From an uncultured Sphingomonadaceae bacterium (GTDB lineage Bacteria; Pseudomonadota; Alphaproteobacteria; Sphingomonadales; Sphingomonadaceae): a DNA stretch of 64,000 nucleotides. Below, in pieces: positions 43,180 to 53,294 of this stretch. The position numbers and the translations under genes are program-made. Every line of letters begins with the position of its first letter. Within the stretch, counting starts at the first letter, position 1. The stretch is taken from assembly GCA_947496865.1 (NCBI GenBank), contig CANMEE010000001.1, positions 372,001 to 436,000 of the forward strand. The letters run 5' to 3'. The notes under the pieces were generated by a model. The model was not told the origin of the DNA and made no database searches. It saw nothing but the letters and a program-made list of their open reading frames with translations.

Positions 43180-44222
43180 GACGCAATCTCCGCCCGCTTG
43201 CGGCCAAAGACAAAGAAATAGGTCAGCCAGAATAGCAGCATCGCGCCTCCAACCAGATAACGCCCGCCGGTGTTGTTAATCAGCTGACGAGCAAAACCTT
43301 CGAGCAGCCCTGCACAGATCAGCATGATGACCACCCCGGCCATCACCAAAGCGGCTCGTTTACCGGCATCGCTAGCGGCCGTCAGGTGGGATTTTGCGCC
43401 AGGGAAGGCAAGCGAACGCCCGACATGAATGCCGGCCGCACCGGCCAAGAGGATAGCAAACAACTCCGTGGTACCATGTATCGATAGCCATCCAACAAAT
43501 TCTACCGTCAATCCGCGCTGGGCAAATACCCAAAGCATCGCGCCCAAAAGCGCCATATTGTGGATAAGCAACAAAATACTGGGAATTGCAAACGCGAAAC
43601 CCAGAGCAAAAGCTAGGATCGCAACCTGCGCGTTGTTACTGAACAAATAAGCCGCAAATACACCCAGACCGTCCTGTTCTTCGGTACTGAATAATGTACC
43701 GCGTAAAGCCTCTTCGGTCGCACCGGGAACGCGGACTTCAGCAAAATTTCCCGGCACAAGCGCATAGTACCAATCGCTATCCCCAGCGACCAGTACATAG
43801 CCAATCACGGTTCCGGCAATCATCACGAATAAGGCAATCCAGATATCGAGTTTTATTTCACGAATAGCCTGACTCCAGCCGCCGCCGAAAAACCCTTTGA
43901 GCCACCGGCCGAAACTCGTCTGGGTTCCGTACACCATGAAATAGGATCGCAAGGCCAAACCTTCGAGATAGTCGATCAGCCCTGCATCGAGCGAACTTTC
44001 GCGAGCGATAGACAGGCTCGACAATAATGTCCGGTAGAGCGTCGGGAGCGCGAGCACATCTTCATCGCTTAGCTTGCGCGCTTTGCCCTTCTCCATTTGC
44101 GTGACAATCTCTTCCAGCCGCACCCAATCTGCTTCGCGTTCCAGTCGAAAACGATCACTTTTGAGCGCGGCCGTTTCAATGGCCTGCTGCAGGTCAGGGT
44201 CCGTCATGACACTCGCCATCAA
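43176..44222 (-). CDS. Stage II sporulation protein M-like membrane protein (SpoIIM/DUF95)
   Basis: 348 aa. An N-terminal soluble region rich in charged helices (about 1-110) is followed by several membrane spans: DIWIALFVMIAGTVIGYVLVA, FAAYLFSNNAQVAILAFALGFAFAIPSILLLIHNMALLGAMLWVF, and a FVGWLSIHGTTELFAILLAGAAGIHVG span with the family's HG-E signature. In non-sporulating bacteria SpoIIM homologues sit in MoxR operons and are thought to help membrane remodelling or protein folding. Start and stop overlap neighbouring genes by four bases. Confidence 0.87.
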   Translation of the reverse strand: MMASVMTDPDLQQAIETAALKSDRFRLEREADWVRLEEIVTQMEKGKARKLSDEDVLALPTLYRTLLSSLSIARESSLDAGLIDYLEGLALRSYFMVYGTQTSFGRWLKGFFGGGWSQAIREIKLDIWIALFVMIAGTVIGYVLVAGDSDWYYALVPGNFAEVRVPGATEEALRGTLFSTEEQDGLGVFAAYLFSNNAQVAILAFALGFAFAIPSILLLIHNMALLGAMLWVFAQRGLTVEFVGWLSIHGTTELFAILLAGAAGIHVGRSLAFPGAKSHLTAASDAGKRAALVMAGVVIMLICAGLLEGFARQLINNTGGRYLVGGAMLLFWLTYFFVFGRKRAEIAS

Positions 44223-45538
44223 ATAGCCCCCCGCCGCTTGATCTTGAGATAGCTGTTAATCAGCCGTGTACCGATATTCTTGTGCGGGCCTTCCACCACA
44301 TCAATGCCCATATGCTGCAACCGTGTAACAACCAGTTTCTTCTGATCGAGCAGACTTTGTGCGGTCACGCTGCGCGCGACATCTTCGGCTGTCACCGGTT
44401 CTTTTTGGATAAACTCGGACAATTCCTCATCTTCCAAAACCACAAAAAGCACCAGATGTTTGTCGATCAGCCGACCCGCCGCCTCCAGCATTAAGTCGGC
44501 GCTGGTTGGATCTGTAAAATCGGTAAAAATTATGATCAGTGACCGGCGTTGTAGCCGACTGGAAAGAGACGACAGCGCCAATGTGTAATTGCTTTCCTGA
44601 TGCCGGTAGTCGATCGTCGCTGCATCCTGCTGCATCCGATAGAAATTACGACTGCCAGACAGGAAAGGTGTCGATAATTCAGGTTTGGCTGCGAAGCTGA
44701 ACAGGCTGGTTTTGTCGCCTGATTTCAGGGTGATATAGGCGGTCAGCAAAGCGGCCGATACAGCGCGGTCAATCCGCGGCAAACCGTCAATTGGCTCGCA
44801 CATGGCCGAGCCGCAATCGAGCGCAAAAACAATCTGGTTGTTGCGCTCGGTATCATATTCCTTGGCCAGCAATTTACTGTGTCGCGCCGAGCCCTTCCAG
44901 TCGATACTGCGGCGATCCATGCCTGGCTGATATTCGGCCAGCGCTTCAAACTCGCTGCCTTCACCGCGAAATTTACGGGCAAGCAAACCGAAAATAGAAT
45001 CCCGCAGGAACATTTGTACGGTCGGGCTTCGTACCGCCGAAATATTGGGCATCACTGCGATTGATCGACCACTGTGCTTGGAGGTTTGACGCCATGCCAA
45101 GCCAAGCGGGCCTTTCCAACGCAGCCAGAGCTTCCCGATCTCCCCAGCCCCTCGTCGGCTTGGCGTTGTCGTCGCCGCTCCGCTATAGGTCCGCTCTTTG
45201 GGTTCCGGCCGACTAAGCGTAAATTCCATCCTACCATTTTCGGACAGTCGGTCATCCACACCCAAGTTGCCACTGACCGCACGTGGAGCCATAAGTCCTG
45301 CAAATTCAGCTTGCACGGCAAGTTCCAGTGGCGCTCCTATTTCCGCCGTCTTGGGCGCAGCCAGCTCGACATTTCCGGCTTTTGCAGCAATCAGACCGTC
45401 GACCACCAAAAGCAATATCAGCATCGCTGCCCATGCAATGCCAATCGCCCACAGGCCCGGCATCAACGCCGCCAGCACAGCGGCCACCGGCGCGCCAATG
45501 GCGATCAACAGCACAGCTCGGGCGGTGGGGTAAATCAA
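44219..45538 (-). CDS. DUF58 protein with VWA-like domain
   Basis: 439 aa. Two N-terminal membrane spans ([39 protein letters not shown]), then a beta-rich region, then the DUF58 signature [51 protein letters not shown]. The MIDAS-like Asp is in DCGSAM, with GSA instead of the classic SxS, a common DUF58 variant. A second VWA strand is [10 protein letters not shown]. It acts with the MoxR ATPase as a chaperone or metal-insertion-type pair on the membrane side. Confidence 0.9.
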   Translation of the reverse strand: MIYPTARAVLLIAIGAPVAAVLAALMPGLWAIGIAWAAMLILLLVVDGLIAAKAGNVELAAPKTAEIGAPLELAVQAEFAGLMAPRAVSGNLGVDDRLSENGRMEFTLSRPEPKERTYSGAATTTPSRRGAGEIGKLWLRWKGPLGLAWRQTSKHSGRSIAVMPNISAVRSPTVQMFLRDSIFGLLARKFRGEGSEFEALAEYQPGMDRRSIDWKGSARHSKLLAKEYDTERNNQIVFALDCGSAMCEPIDGLPRIDRAVSAALLTAYITLKSGDKTSLFSFAAKPELSTPFLSGSRNFYRMQQDAATIDYRHQESNYTLALSSLSSRLQRRSLIIIFTDFTDPTSADLMLEAAGRLIDKHLVLFVVLEDEELSEFIQKEPVTAEDVARSVTAQSLLDQKKLVVTRLQHMGIDVVEGPHKNIGTRLINSYLKIKRRGAI

Positions 45539-46491
45539 CGCGGCGCTTCCGTCCGTTCGACCAAGGCTTCGATTATCGTATCGACCCGGCGGCCTTCAAT
45601 TTCCGCAGCCGGTGACAAGAGGGTGCGATGACGCAACACAGAGGGCGCCAGCGCCTTTACGTCATCCGGCACAACATAATCCCGCCCCGAAATAGCGGCC
45701 CGCGCGCGCGCCGCAGTCGCCAGCATAATCGCTGCCCTAGGACTCGCGCCATTTTCAAGATCGGCGGTTTCGCGGGTCGCGCGAACCAGCCGGACAATAT
45801 AGTCTGTAACGTCTTCGACCAGCTTTACCGATTTCACAGCTTCTGCCGCCGCGATCAGGGTTTTTTCATCAACCTGCGCGCTGATCCCGAAATCCTTGGG
45901 CCCCGGCGCGCCAATGCGCTGACCATATTGCATGACGATTTTCTTTTCTTCTTCGGCATCGGGATATTCGATCAGCAGCTTGAACAAAAACCGGTCGAGC
46001 TGCGCTTCTGGCAGAGGATAGACGCCCTGCTGCTCAATCGGATTTTGCGTTGCGACCACCATGAATTGGGATGATAGTTTATGGGTTTCGCCATCAATCG
46101 TAACCGCCCGTTCCTGCATCGCTTCCAACATTGCAGCTTGGGTTTTTGGCGGCGTCCGGTTGATTTCATCGGCCAGCAACAGGTCACAGAAAATCGGGCC
46201 GCGGGTCAGGGTGAATGTACTGGTCTGGAAATTGAACAGGTTGGAACCGACAATATCACCTGGCATCAGATCGGGCGTGAACTGGATTCGTCCGAAATCG
46301 AGGCTAAGAGTCTCGGAAAAACATTGCGCGAGAAATGTTTTTGCAGTCCCGGGAGGCCCTTCCAACAGTACATGCCCTGAGGAGAACAAGGCGATCAGCA
46401 GATGATCGACTATCTCTTCCTGCCCAATAATCGCCTTTGCAACTTCTGCCCGGATATTGTCCGCAAGCGTCTTTAGTTCCCCAATGTTCAT
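45535..46491 (-). CDS. MoxR-family AAA+ ATPase
   Basis: 318 aa from ATG 46491, overlapping the DUF4350 gene. Walker A GPPGTAKT, Walker [24 protein letters not shown], sensor-1 [23 protein letters not shown], and the arginine-finger and lid region [26 protein letters not shown]. MoxR ATPases work with VWA/DUF58 partners to mature or remodel target proteins. The partner gene follows with a four-base overlap. Confidence 0.95.
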   Translation of the reverse strand: MNIGELKTLADNIRAEVAKAIIGQEEIVDHLLIALFSSGHVLLEGPPGTAKTFLAQCFSETLSLDFGRIQFTPDLMPGDIVGSNLFNFQTSTFTLTRGPIFCDLLLADEINRTPPKTQAAMLEAMQERAVTIDGETHKLSSQFMVVATQNPIEQQGVYPLPEAQLDRFLFKLLIEYPDAEEEKKIVMQYGQRIGAPGPKDFGISAQVDEKTLIAAAEAVKSVKLVEDVTDYIVRLVRATRETADLENGASPRAAIMLATAARARAAISGRDYVVPDDVKALAPSVLRHRTLLSPAAEIEGRRVDTIIEALVERTEAPR

Positions 46492-47855
46492 CCGATGAGT
46501 TCCTTTTTCCAATGATAAAGCGCCGCTGCCCGTTCCGCTGTTTCACGGGCATTCTGGGCGCTGTTTAGGTTTTCCAGCAAGGCAGTAAAACGATAACCGT
46601 TCACCTCACCGAGCCTATCGAGATTGCGGTTCTGATCTTCGCGCTCTGCTGCTGGCGACAGGCCGAGGGCGTGAATGGCGTCATTGCGGATAATCTCGCC
46701 ATAAGGGTCCGCGACGAGATGTTCGCGTTGCATCCGGTGGATGAAACCCGCGCTGTTGTTTACCAGCGCGGTTTTACCAAAATCGATGCTGCGACCTTCG
46801 CGCACCGGCGGGCCAAAGCGATTAAACGCCATCCAGGCGGCGGCAAGCGCAGCAATGATCAGGCAGATTGTCGCCGACAAAAAGGGCGGCTTGAACGCAA
46901 GCGTGAGAAGATTATCAGACGAACCCAAGCCGTTAAAAGTCAGGTCGAATATGACGGGACCATCGGTCTGCGCCTCGAGCGCCTCGATCAGCGCATAAGC
47001 ATGGCGCGCAATGCGCTCGTTACCCATCCCGGTATTGTTCATCAAATCCGCATCAGCCACGATCACCACGGGATAATAAGCGGCATCGATTTCATCCTCC
47101 GCTGTCAGCCCTGATGGATCGAGACCTTCCAACCTCTCATAAATACCGCCATCATCGACATAGGCGATCAGCGATTCTTCATTTTCCGGATCCTCAACAA
47201 TCTTGCGGATATAGTCACCGGTCATCGTGATGTGAATTTCGGGAACCGGAATCGGGTCTCCCACAGCAGAATTGGCAATTTCAGACGGATTGAAATTGGA
47301 CTTGGTCGACTGCCTTTCACTGGCAATCAAGGCATCGCTTTTACCTTCATTGGCTCTTTCGTCCGCCTCGGGGCGGATCGTTTGCAGTTTGATATCTACA
47401 ATCTCACTCAACATCTTTACGCCAGAATCGCTCTCCACCACCCCCAAACGCCGGGCCCAGCCCTTTTTCGACTCCATCCCGACAAGATTGGTCGTAGCCA
47501 CTTGCCATTTCGGCAATATGATCAGCGTTGGCCCTACATAAGCACGTTCTTGGATGACTTCCGCAATCTTATCGGCCTCGGCATAGGCGTTGGGCGTCAA
47601 TATCAGCAGCCCGGGCTTATCAATGCCTGCTGCGTTGCGGGACAACTTCACATCATGGCCGGTTTTTTCCAAAAGGTTCGCTAGCGCTTTATATCCCACA
47701 AGGCTGTTCGAAGCTCCATGCGCCCGGCCATTATTCCCCGAACTCAAACGGTCTCCTGCTCCCAACCCATAAAGCAGCGCCACAAAGGCTGCAAAACCGA
47801 TGGCGAACATGATGATGATCGTCGTGCGTTTAAACGGATTAGCTTGAGCGCTCAT
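46488..47855 (-). CDS. DUF4350-type membrane protein
   Basis: 455 aa. One N-terminal span ([21 protein letters not shown]) and one near residue 335 ([31 protein letters not shown]). Between them is a periplasmic domain that begins [24 protein letters not shown], the DUF4350 signature related to the GldG-type domain. The rest, with a cytoplasmic tail ([16 protein letters not shown]), matches the DUF4350 partners of MoxR/DUF58 operons. Function undefined. Coupled to its neighbours by four-base overlaps. Confidence 0.82.
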   Translation of the reverse strand: MSAQANPFKRTTIIIMFAIGFAAFVALLYGLGAGDRLSSGNNGRAHGASNSLVGYKALANLLEKTGHDVKLSRNAAGIDKPGLLILTPNAYAEADKIAEVIQERAYVGPTLIILPKWQVATTNLVGMESKKGWARRLGVVESDSGVKMLSEIVDIKLQTIRPEADERANEGKSDALIASERQSTKSNFNPSEIANSAVGDPIPVPEIHITMTGDYIRKIVEDPENEESLIAYVDDGGIYERLEGLDPSGLTAEDEIDAAYYPVVIVADADLMNNTGMGNERIARHAYALIEALEAQTDGPVIFDLTFNGLGSSDNLLTLAFKPPFLSATICLIIAALAAAWMAFNRFGPPVREGRSIDFGKTALVNNSAGFIHRMQREHLVADPYGEIIRNDAIHALGLSPAAEREDQNRNLDRLGEVNGYRFTALLENLNSAQNARETAERAAALYHWKKELIG

Positions 47856-48658
47856 TTCACAGCGGCCTTGGGCTTACGCCAGCTATCAGCCAGCGCAAAC
47901 TCACCATAGGCGTTGCGCGATGCGGTCCAACCTTCTTCGCCAATCGGTGTCGCCGCAAAAATTCCGCGTTCGACATGCTCCGCGATAACCGAGAACATCG
48001 CGCGCGCTGTGTCCGGCAGGCTCTCGAACCGCTCAATCTCTCGGGATGTATTGGATGGACGCAAAAGATCTGGCCGTCGCTTTTCAATATCCTCGATACT
48101 GCGGAACAGCAGAAGATGAGCAGCCTCGTCAAACTGGCCCTTACCGGCCAAGGCATCGGCTTCTTCCAGCAAACGCCGGGCCGCGGTTTGATCTGGTCGC
48201 CATTCCTCTTCCTGTTTCGGGGCGCGGCTGCGCCAGTCCTGCCAGTAAGGCGACAAAATGACCCATAACAGGGTCAATATACCCAATGCCAAAAGCACCA
48301 ATAATATGATGCGAAGTGTCGGCCATGCCGCCACCAGCCCCTCAGCAGCGGGGGCCATTGCATCGCTCAGCCACGTAAGAAAATCCGTCCACCACTCGGG
48401 TGGTTTTTCCGGAGGTTTGGCAGGTACATTGGCAAATTGGATGTCTTCATCCCCGCGCACGTCTTTCCACGCGGCGTCAAAAGAAGCGTTTCCGTTATCA
48501 CCCTGTGTTTCTGCGTCTTTTGGCACTATGCCGATGTTGCAGAATCTTACCGCAGGGGCAAGGGCGAAGATCGTCCGCCCTAAGGCATTTCTTCCGGCAC
48601 AGGCTGATTGACAGAATAAGCAGGAGCAGGAATAAACCGCCAGCAATAAAAGGGGCAT
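47852..48658 (-). CDS. DUF4129-type membrane protein
   Basis: About 268 aa from ATG 48658; a longer frame to 48712 would overlap the divergent gene. Signal or anchor peptide PLLLLAVYSCSCLFCQSACA, then a linker, a membrane span (LRIILLVLLALGILTLLWVILSPYW) and the cytoplasmic DUF4129-type domain at the end (AARRLLEEADALAGKGQFDEAAHLLLFRSIEDIEKRRPDLLRPSNTSREIERF). First gene of the MoxR operon. The start codon is only seven bases from the divergent GTG at 48666, so the promoters must overlap coding sequence. Confidence 0.78.
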   Translation of the reverse strand: MPLLLLAVYSCSCLFCQSACAGRNALGRTIFALAPAVRFCNIGIVPKDAETQGDNGNASFDAAWKDVRGDEDIQFANVPAKPPEKPPEWWTDFLTWLSDAMAPAAEGLVAAWPTLRIILLVLLALGILTLLWVILSPYWQDWRSRAPKQEEEWRPDQTAARRLLEEADALAGKGQFDEAAHLLLFRSIEDIEKRRPDLLRPSNTSREIERFESLPDTARAMFSVIAEHVERGIFAATPIGEEGWTASRNAYGEFALADSWRKPKAAVK

Positions 48659-48665
48659 TTGCACA

Positions 48666-49421
48666 GTGACATTCGATATTGGCCGCGTGATGAGCGCAAC
48701 GTTCACCGTCATCGCGCGACATCCCGTCGTCTTTCTGGGCCTTTCATTGATTATCGCAGGACTGCCCTACGGGATGGTGCAATATTTTGCGCTCAACCCC
48801 GAAGGCATTTCAGACTCCTTTTTCGACGGTACATTTGCCGATATCAGCGACTATTTTTTGACTGCTATGGTTGCTGGCACCGGCCTATTCATAGGCTATT
48901 TTATCCTCACGATATTGTTGCAAGCCATGCTGATTGTTGCAACCATCCGCGACATGCGCAGTCAGGATGTGGATATCGGCCTGTGCTTTGCAGAAGCCAT
49001 GAAACGCTTTTTGCCCTTGATCGGACTAGCGATTTTATCGCTATTGGGTATCATGCTAGGGTTGGTTTTGTTCATCGTACCGGGTGTCATATTGTTCTTG
49101 ATGTGGATGGTTGCTGCGCCCGTGATGGTCATCGAAAATCTCGGTGTCATCGACTCTTTGAAGCGCAGCGCGGCGCTGGCTGCCGGGTCAAAGGGCATGA
49201 TGTTTCTCCTGATGATCATTTTCATGTTCGCATCGGGTTCCGTATCGGGCATGGCCGAGGGGATTGGCTTTTTTAGCTCAACCGCCTCGATCTTCCTCAC
49301 TGTCATCGCAGAAACCGCAATAGCCGCGGTGCAGGCTGCTGGCGTTGCCGCTTTATATGTCGAACTGCGCACCGTGAAAGAAGGTCCGTTTACCGATACG
49401 CTTTCCGATATTTTCGCCTGA
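48666..49421 (+). CDS. Membrane protein, DUF7847/GPDPase-membrane-domain-like
   Basis: 251 aa from GTG 48666; ATG 48690 is an alternative. Six or so hydrophobic helices, with the pattern of the membrane domain seen in glycerophosphodiesterase-like proteins: VFLGLSLIIAGLPYGM, FIGYFILTILLQAMLIVATIRDM, ILFLMWMVAAPVMVIENLGVIDSLKRSAALAAG, and a long C-terminal pair. ENLGVIDSLKRSA is the family landmark. It stands opposite the MoxR operon and may share its promoter region. Function unknown. Confidence 0.72.
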   Translation: MTFDIGRVMSATFTVIARHPVVFLGLSLIIAGLPYGMVQYFALNPEGISDSFFDGTFADISDYFLTAMVAGTGLFIGYFILTILLQAMLIVATIRDMRSQDVDIGLCFAEAMKRFLPLIGLAILSLLGIMLGLVLFIVPGVILFLMWMVAAPVMVIENLGVIDSLKRSAALAAGSKGMMFLLMIIFMFASGSVSGMAEGIGFFSSTASIFLTVIAETAIAAVQAAGVAALYVELRTVKEGPFTDTLSDIFA

Positions 49422-49512
49422 CCATACCCTGTCCCACCGTACCTATTGGCTAAACCTGTTGGCTGCGGTATAGGTTGCAATTCAATATGCAATTTACACA
49501 GGTGAGACTTCC

Positions 49513-49989
49513 ATGATTACACTGAACGTCAACGGTCAGGCGAAGGAAGTCGATGTCGACCCCGCGACGCCTATTTTATGGGTCGTCCGTGAAAATCTGA
49601 AAATGACCGGCACCAAATTCGGCTGCGGTGTTGCGCTTTGCGGGGCCTGTACGGTGCACGTGGATGGCAAGCCGGTCCGCTCTTGTTCGACGCCCGTGTC
49701 CGAAGCGGCTGGCAAAACGATTACCACCATTGAAGGTTTAGCAGAAGAAGACGGCACGTTCAGCAAAGTCCAGCAAGCCTGGGTCGATGAGCAGGTGGCG
49801 CAATGCGGTTATTGTCAGTCCGGTCAAATCATGACAGCCACCGCCTTGTTGAAAAATAATCCCAATCCTAGCGACGAGCAAATTGATGCGGCCATGGCGG
49901 GTAATATTTGCCGCTGCGGTACCTATGTCCGGATACGCAAGGCTATCAAGCTTGCCGCCGGTAACACTCCTGAAACGCAGGAGGCTTGA
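49513..49989 (+). CDS. Molybdenum hydroxylase 2Fe-2S subunit (IorA/CoxS-like)
   Basis: 158 aa. Both iron-sulfur motifs are complete: Cys38, Cys43, Cys46 and Cys58 (plant-type ferredoxin domain, [22 protein letters not shown]), and Cys98, Cys101, Cys133 and Cys135 ([10 protein letters not shown] and NICRCGTY). It transfers electrons from the Mo site. An AGGTGAG site lies upstream. The large subunit follows with near-overlap. Confidence 0.93.
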   Translation: MITLNVNGQAKEVDVDPATPILWVVRENLKMTGTKFGCGVALCGACTVHVDGKPVRSCSTPVSEAAGKTITTIEGLAEEDGTFSKVQQAWVDEQVAQCGYCQSGQIMTATALLKNNPNPSDEQIDAAMAGNICRCGTYVRIRKAIKLAAGNTPETQEA

Positions 49990-49991
49990 TC

Positions 49992-52199
49992 ATGGGTAAG
50001 TGGACAAGACGCGCGTTTATTGGTGCTGGTGTAGCAGCTGGCGGTGCTTTGGTGGTCGGCATTGCCGTGCGCCCGGGCAACCCAATTGATCGGCTGTCAC
50101 CTTTGGTCGCCAAAGGCGAAGGCGAAAAACTGATCAACGCTTGGGTAAAAATTGATGCGGATAATATAGTCACAGCAATCGTGCCCCATGTTGAAATGGG
50201 TCAGGGCATTTTCACGTCGCTTGCACAGATGCTGGCCGACGAACTGGACGCAGATTGGAGCAAGGTGCGCATTCTTGAAGCGCCAGCCGATGCGAAATAT
50301 TCTTCCTCCCATATCGGTCGTGAGTTTTTGGCGCCCAATCTGGAAGTACCCGAAATTCTCGAGCCCACGGTCAGTGGCAGCTTCCTGTCATTGGCAACCG
50401 CGATGACCTTGCAAATCACTGGTGGTAGTTTTTCCATTCGCGGGACCGGTCAACGGGCCATGCGAACAGCCGGTGCGGCTGCGCGTGAAATGCTGATCGC
50501 TGCGGCGGCCAAAGAATGGAATGTTCCTGCCAGTGAATTGCGCGCCGAAAACAGCATGATTTTGCATGACAAGAGCAGCAAATCGGCGACCTTCGCTAGC
50601 TTTGCTACCGCGGCTGCAGAACAAAGCTTGCCGGCGAAACCCAAGCTCAAATCGCCGAAAGATTACAAGCTAATGGGCAAGGCCATTGCCCGCACCGATA
50701 TCCCGGAAAAGTCCAACGGCAGCGCGATTTTCGGTATTGATGCCGACTTGCCTGGCATGAAATATGCCGCGGTCAAAGCCGCGCCGGTGGTCGGTGCTAC
50801 TGTGGAAGCCATGGATGCAACCAGTGCCAAAACTATGCCCGGCGTTTTGCAAATCCTCAACATGGGTGATTTTGTTGCTGTCGTAGCCGATGGCTATTGG
50901 CAGGCCGAGCAGGCGCTGGCGACGATCCAGACGACTTATTCCAAAACCGAAGGCGACGGGCTTGATCAGGAGGCTTTGTTCACGCGCTATGCCACCATGC
51001 TCGATGAAGCCGGTGATACAGATGGCGATGTCGAGACCGAAGAAGGCGATGTTGGCGAAGCCTTTGCTAGCGCAGCGACCAAGGTCGAGGCGGAATATAA
51101 AGTACCGTTTCTTGCGCACGCCACAATGGAGCCGATGAACTGCACTGCGTGGGTACGCGATGGCAAATGCGATGTCTGGTCGGGAACACAGTCACCGTTA
51201 ATGGCACGCAAAACGGCCGCTGAAACGACCGGCATCGCCATTGATAATGTCGCCTATCACAATGCCTATCTTGGTGGTGGCTTTGGTCGGCGGTCGGAAA
51301 TGGATGTGATCATCATGTCCACCCGTATTGCGATGGCGACACAATATCCGGTGAAGATGATCTGGTCGCGCGAAGAAGACACGATGCAGGACCACTATCG
51401 CCCATCAGCCACCAGCCGTTTTGAGGGCGGTCTCGACAAGGATGGCAAAGCGGTAAGCTGGAGCAACATCCACACGCATCTTTTTGATCCGCAAGAGGCA
51501 CCGACTGTACCTTATTATAACATTGCCAATCACAAGATCCGTAAGGTCGATGTGCCCACCCATTTGCGGTTCGGTCCATGGCGCTCCGTCGATCACAGCC
51601 AGCACGGTTATTTTATCGAGAGTTTTGTCGATGAAATGGCCCATGCGGCTGGCAAAGATGGCTATGCGTTCCGCCGCGAATTGCTCGCGGGATCTCCGCG
51701 CCATTTGAAAGTCCTCGACACCGCTGCAAAAATGTCCGGTTGGGACAACCCGCTGCCGGAAGGCCATGGTCGCGGCATAGCCTTTGTGCCATCCTTCGGC
51801 ACGATCGTGGCCGAAGTGGCCGAAGTCGATATGACCGGCAAGAAACCCAAAGTGACGAAAGTCTATGTCGCCGCGGATCCGGGCTTTGCCGTCAATCCTG
51901 ACGGTTTCGCAGCGCAGATGGAAAGCAGTGTTGCCTATGGCTTGACGGCCGCACTTTATGGCGAGATTTCCGTCAAGGACGGCGCCGTTCAGCAGAGCAA
52001 TTTCCATGACTATCCGATCCTGCGCATCAATGAGATGCCCGATGTTGTGGTGGAAATTATCAATGGTGATCACAAGCGTTTGGGCGGAGCCGGTGAACCC
52101 GGATTGCCGCCGCTCGCGCCCGCCGTCACCAACGCAATATTTGCCGCTACCGGCAACCGCGTCCGCGAGCTGCCGCTCAGCAAAATGAACTTCGCCTAA
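49992..52199 (+). CDS. Molybdenum hydroxylase large subunit (IorB-like, Tat-exported)
   Basis: 735 aa from ATG 49992, with GGAGG upstream. [23 protein letters not shown] is a Tat signal, as in isoquinoline oxidoreductase-like (IorB) enzymes. Mo-cofactor motifs follow: [32 protein letters not shown], and the C-terminal [19 protein letters not shown], whose Glu is the catalytic base. It hydroxylates a heterocycle or aldehyde in the periplasm. No separate FAD subunit is present; the downstream lipoprotein cytochrome c is the likely electron acceptor. Confidence 0.9.
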   Translation: MGKWTRRAFIGAGVAAGGALVVGIAVRPGNPIDRLSPLVAKGEGEKLINAWVKIDADNIVTAIVPHVEMGQGIFTSLAQMLADELDADWSKVRILEAPADAKYSSSHIGREFLAPNLEVPEILEPTVSGSFLSLATAMTLQITGGSFSIRGTGQRAMRTAGAAAREMLIAAAAKEWNVPASELRAENSMILHDKSSKSATFASFATAAAEQSLPAKPKLKSPKDYKLMGKAIARTDIPEKSNGSAIFGIDADLPGMKYAAVKAAPVVGATVEAMDATSAKTMPGVLQILNMGDFVAVVADGYWQAEQALATIQTTYSKTEGDGLDQEALFTRYATMLDEAGDTDGDVETEEGDVGEAFASAATKVEAEYKVPFLAHATMEPMNCTAWVRDGKCDVWSGTQSPLMARKTAAETTGIAIDNVAYHNAYLGGGFGRRSEMDVIIMSTRIAMATQYPVKMIWSREEDTMQDHYRPSATSRFEGGLDKDGKAVSWSNIHTHLFDPQEAPTVPYYNIANHKIRKVDVPTHLRFGPWRSVDHSQHGYFIESFVDEMAHAAGKDGYAFRRELLAGSPRHLKVLDTAAKMSGWDNPLPEGHGRGIAFVPSFGTIVAEVAEVDMTGKKPKVTKVYVAADPGFAVNPDGFAAQMESSVAYGLTAALYGEISVKDGAVQQSNFHDYPILRINEMPDVVVEIINGDHKRLGGAGEPGLPPLAPAVTNAIFAATGNRVRELPLSKMNFA

Positions 52200-52233
52200 C
52201 GCCAACTCGTGCGGCATTGATAAGGATAGACAA

Positions 52234-52689
52234 ATGAGAGCAATCGTACGCGCATCCGCGCCGATTTTGGTAATTGCGCTGGCCGCTTGCGGAACCGATC
52301 CCGCGCCGGGGCCTACTGAACAAATTGTTGTGCGCGAACCGGGTGAAGCAACGGTTCCTAACGTCGAAGCCGAAGACAGCTTGATCACTATTGGCAAGGC
52401 CGCCTTCAACACATGTATCGCTTGCCATGGCATCGAAAAGGGTGGCGCCAACAAGATTGGTCCCAACCTCTATGGAATTATCGGTCAGGTCGCCGGAGCC
52501 GCCGAAGGATTCAGCTATTCTGAGGCCTTGGCATCTTCCGGAATTACCTGGACCAAGGAAGAGCTGGATAGCTATATCGCCAATCCTGCTGCCAAGGTTC
52601 CTGGCACCACGATGATGGCCGGTGCGATTACTGACGCTGAGCGACGGGAAGCCATTATCGCCTATTTAGATTCGGTGTCCGCTAATTGA
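52234..52689 (+). CDS. Lipoprotein cytochrome c
   Basis: 151 aa. Signal peptide with lipobox LAAC (Cys19), so it is membrane-anchored on the periplasmic side. One haem site, Cys61-Ile-Ala-Cys64-His65, with a likely axial Met in TTMMAG (127-128), typical of cytochrome c2/c550-like domains. It probably receives electrons from the Mo hydroxylase encoded just upstream. The stop overlaps the next gene by four bases. Confidence 0.9.
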   Translation: MRAIVRASAPILVIALAACGTDPAPGPTEQIVVREPGEATVPNVEAEDSLITIGKAAFNTCIACHGIEKGGANKIGPNLYGIIGQVAGAAEGFSYSEALASSGITWTKEELDSYIANPAAKVPGTTMMAGAITDAERREAIIAYLDSVSAN

Positions 52690-53294
52690 GCGAAGCGACT
52701 GGCCGTGGGATCATGTTGGCCGTGCTGGCGGCGGGTCAATCCCAGCGTTTTGGTGATGAGGACAAGCTGACCGCCTCCTTGCATGGCAGGATGTTGGGCC
52801 TTCACGCTACTGACACCTTGACCCGCATCGCCTTTGATCGCCGCATCGTCATAGCATCTGATCCAAACCATCCCTGTGCCACGGGCTGGAGAGAAATGGA
52901 CTATGATATCATCGTCAACAATAACGCCACCGAGGGGCAGTCCGCATCGGTTCGGTGCGCCGCGCAGCATGCCATAGAATCCGGTGTAGCCGCGCTATAT
53001 ATATGCCTTGCGGACATGCCCTATATAGTTCGCCGACATATCCAGAATCTGTCTCAGGCGTTTAAGGACCACGGCCAGAATAAAATCATTGCATCAAGCG
53101 AAGATGGCAAAGCAATGCCGCCGGCGATTTTCCCGTCCCGCCTATTTGCAGAACTTGCTGACTTACGGGGAGATCAGGGGGCTCGAGAATTGCTGCAGAC
53201 GGCCCATCTTGTTCCGGCGGCTGACGGCAGCTTGCTGGATATCGATACACCGGAACTATTGGCGGGGGAAAACCGCAAAGAACACGGTCGTTAA
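52686..53294 (+). CDS. MobA-like molybdenum cofactor nucleotidyltransferase (MocA type)
   Basis: About 202 aa from TTG 52686, which overlaps the cytochrome stop; ATG 52713 is the alternative. The signature LAVLAAGQSQRFGDEDKLTASLHGRML is the NTP-binding loop of MobA/MocA, followed by GQSASVRCAAQHA and CLADMPYI. It transfers CMP or GMP to the molybdopterin cofactor, supporting the Mo hydroxylase of the same operon. Its 3' end overlaps that of the convergent lipoprotein gene by four bases. Confidence 0.87.
   Translation: MSEATGRGIMLAVLAAGQSQRFGDEDKLTASLHGRMLGLHATDTLTRIAFDRRIVIASDPNHPCATGWREMDYDIIVNNNATEGQSASVRCAAQHAIESGVAALYICLADMPYIVRRHIQNLSQAFKDHGQNKIIASSEDGKAMPPAIFPSRLFAELADLRGDQGARELLQTAHLVPAADGSLLDIDTPELLAGENRKEHGR

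Noticed and set aside
48659..49276. Second plus-strand frame with His- and Arg-rich product at the membrane-protein gene
   Set aside because: The overlapping frame encodes a coherent multi-span membrane protein, so this one is a shadow.
51405..52466. Long minus-strand open frame opposite the Mo hydroxylase large-subunit gene
   Set aside because: It overlaps a strongly supported gene with intact motifs and runs past its end into the cytochrome gene, with no ribosome site or family match.
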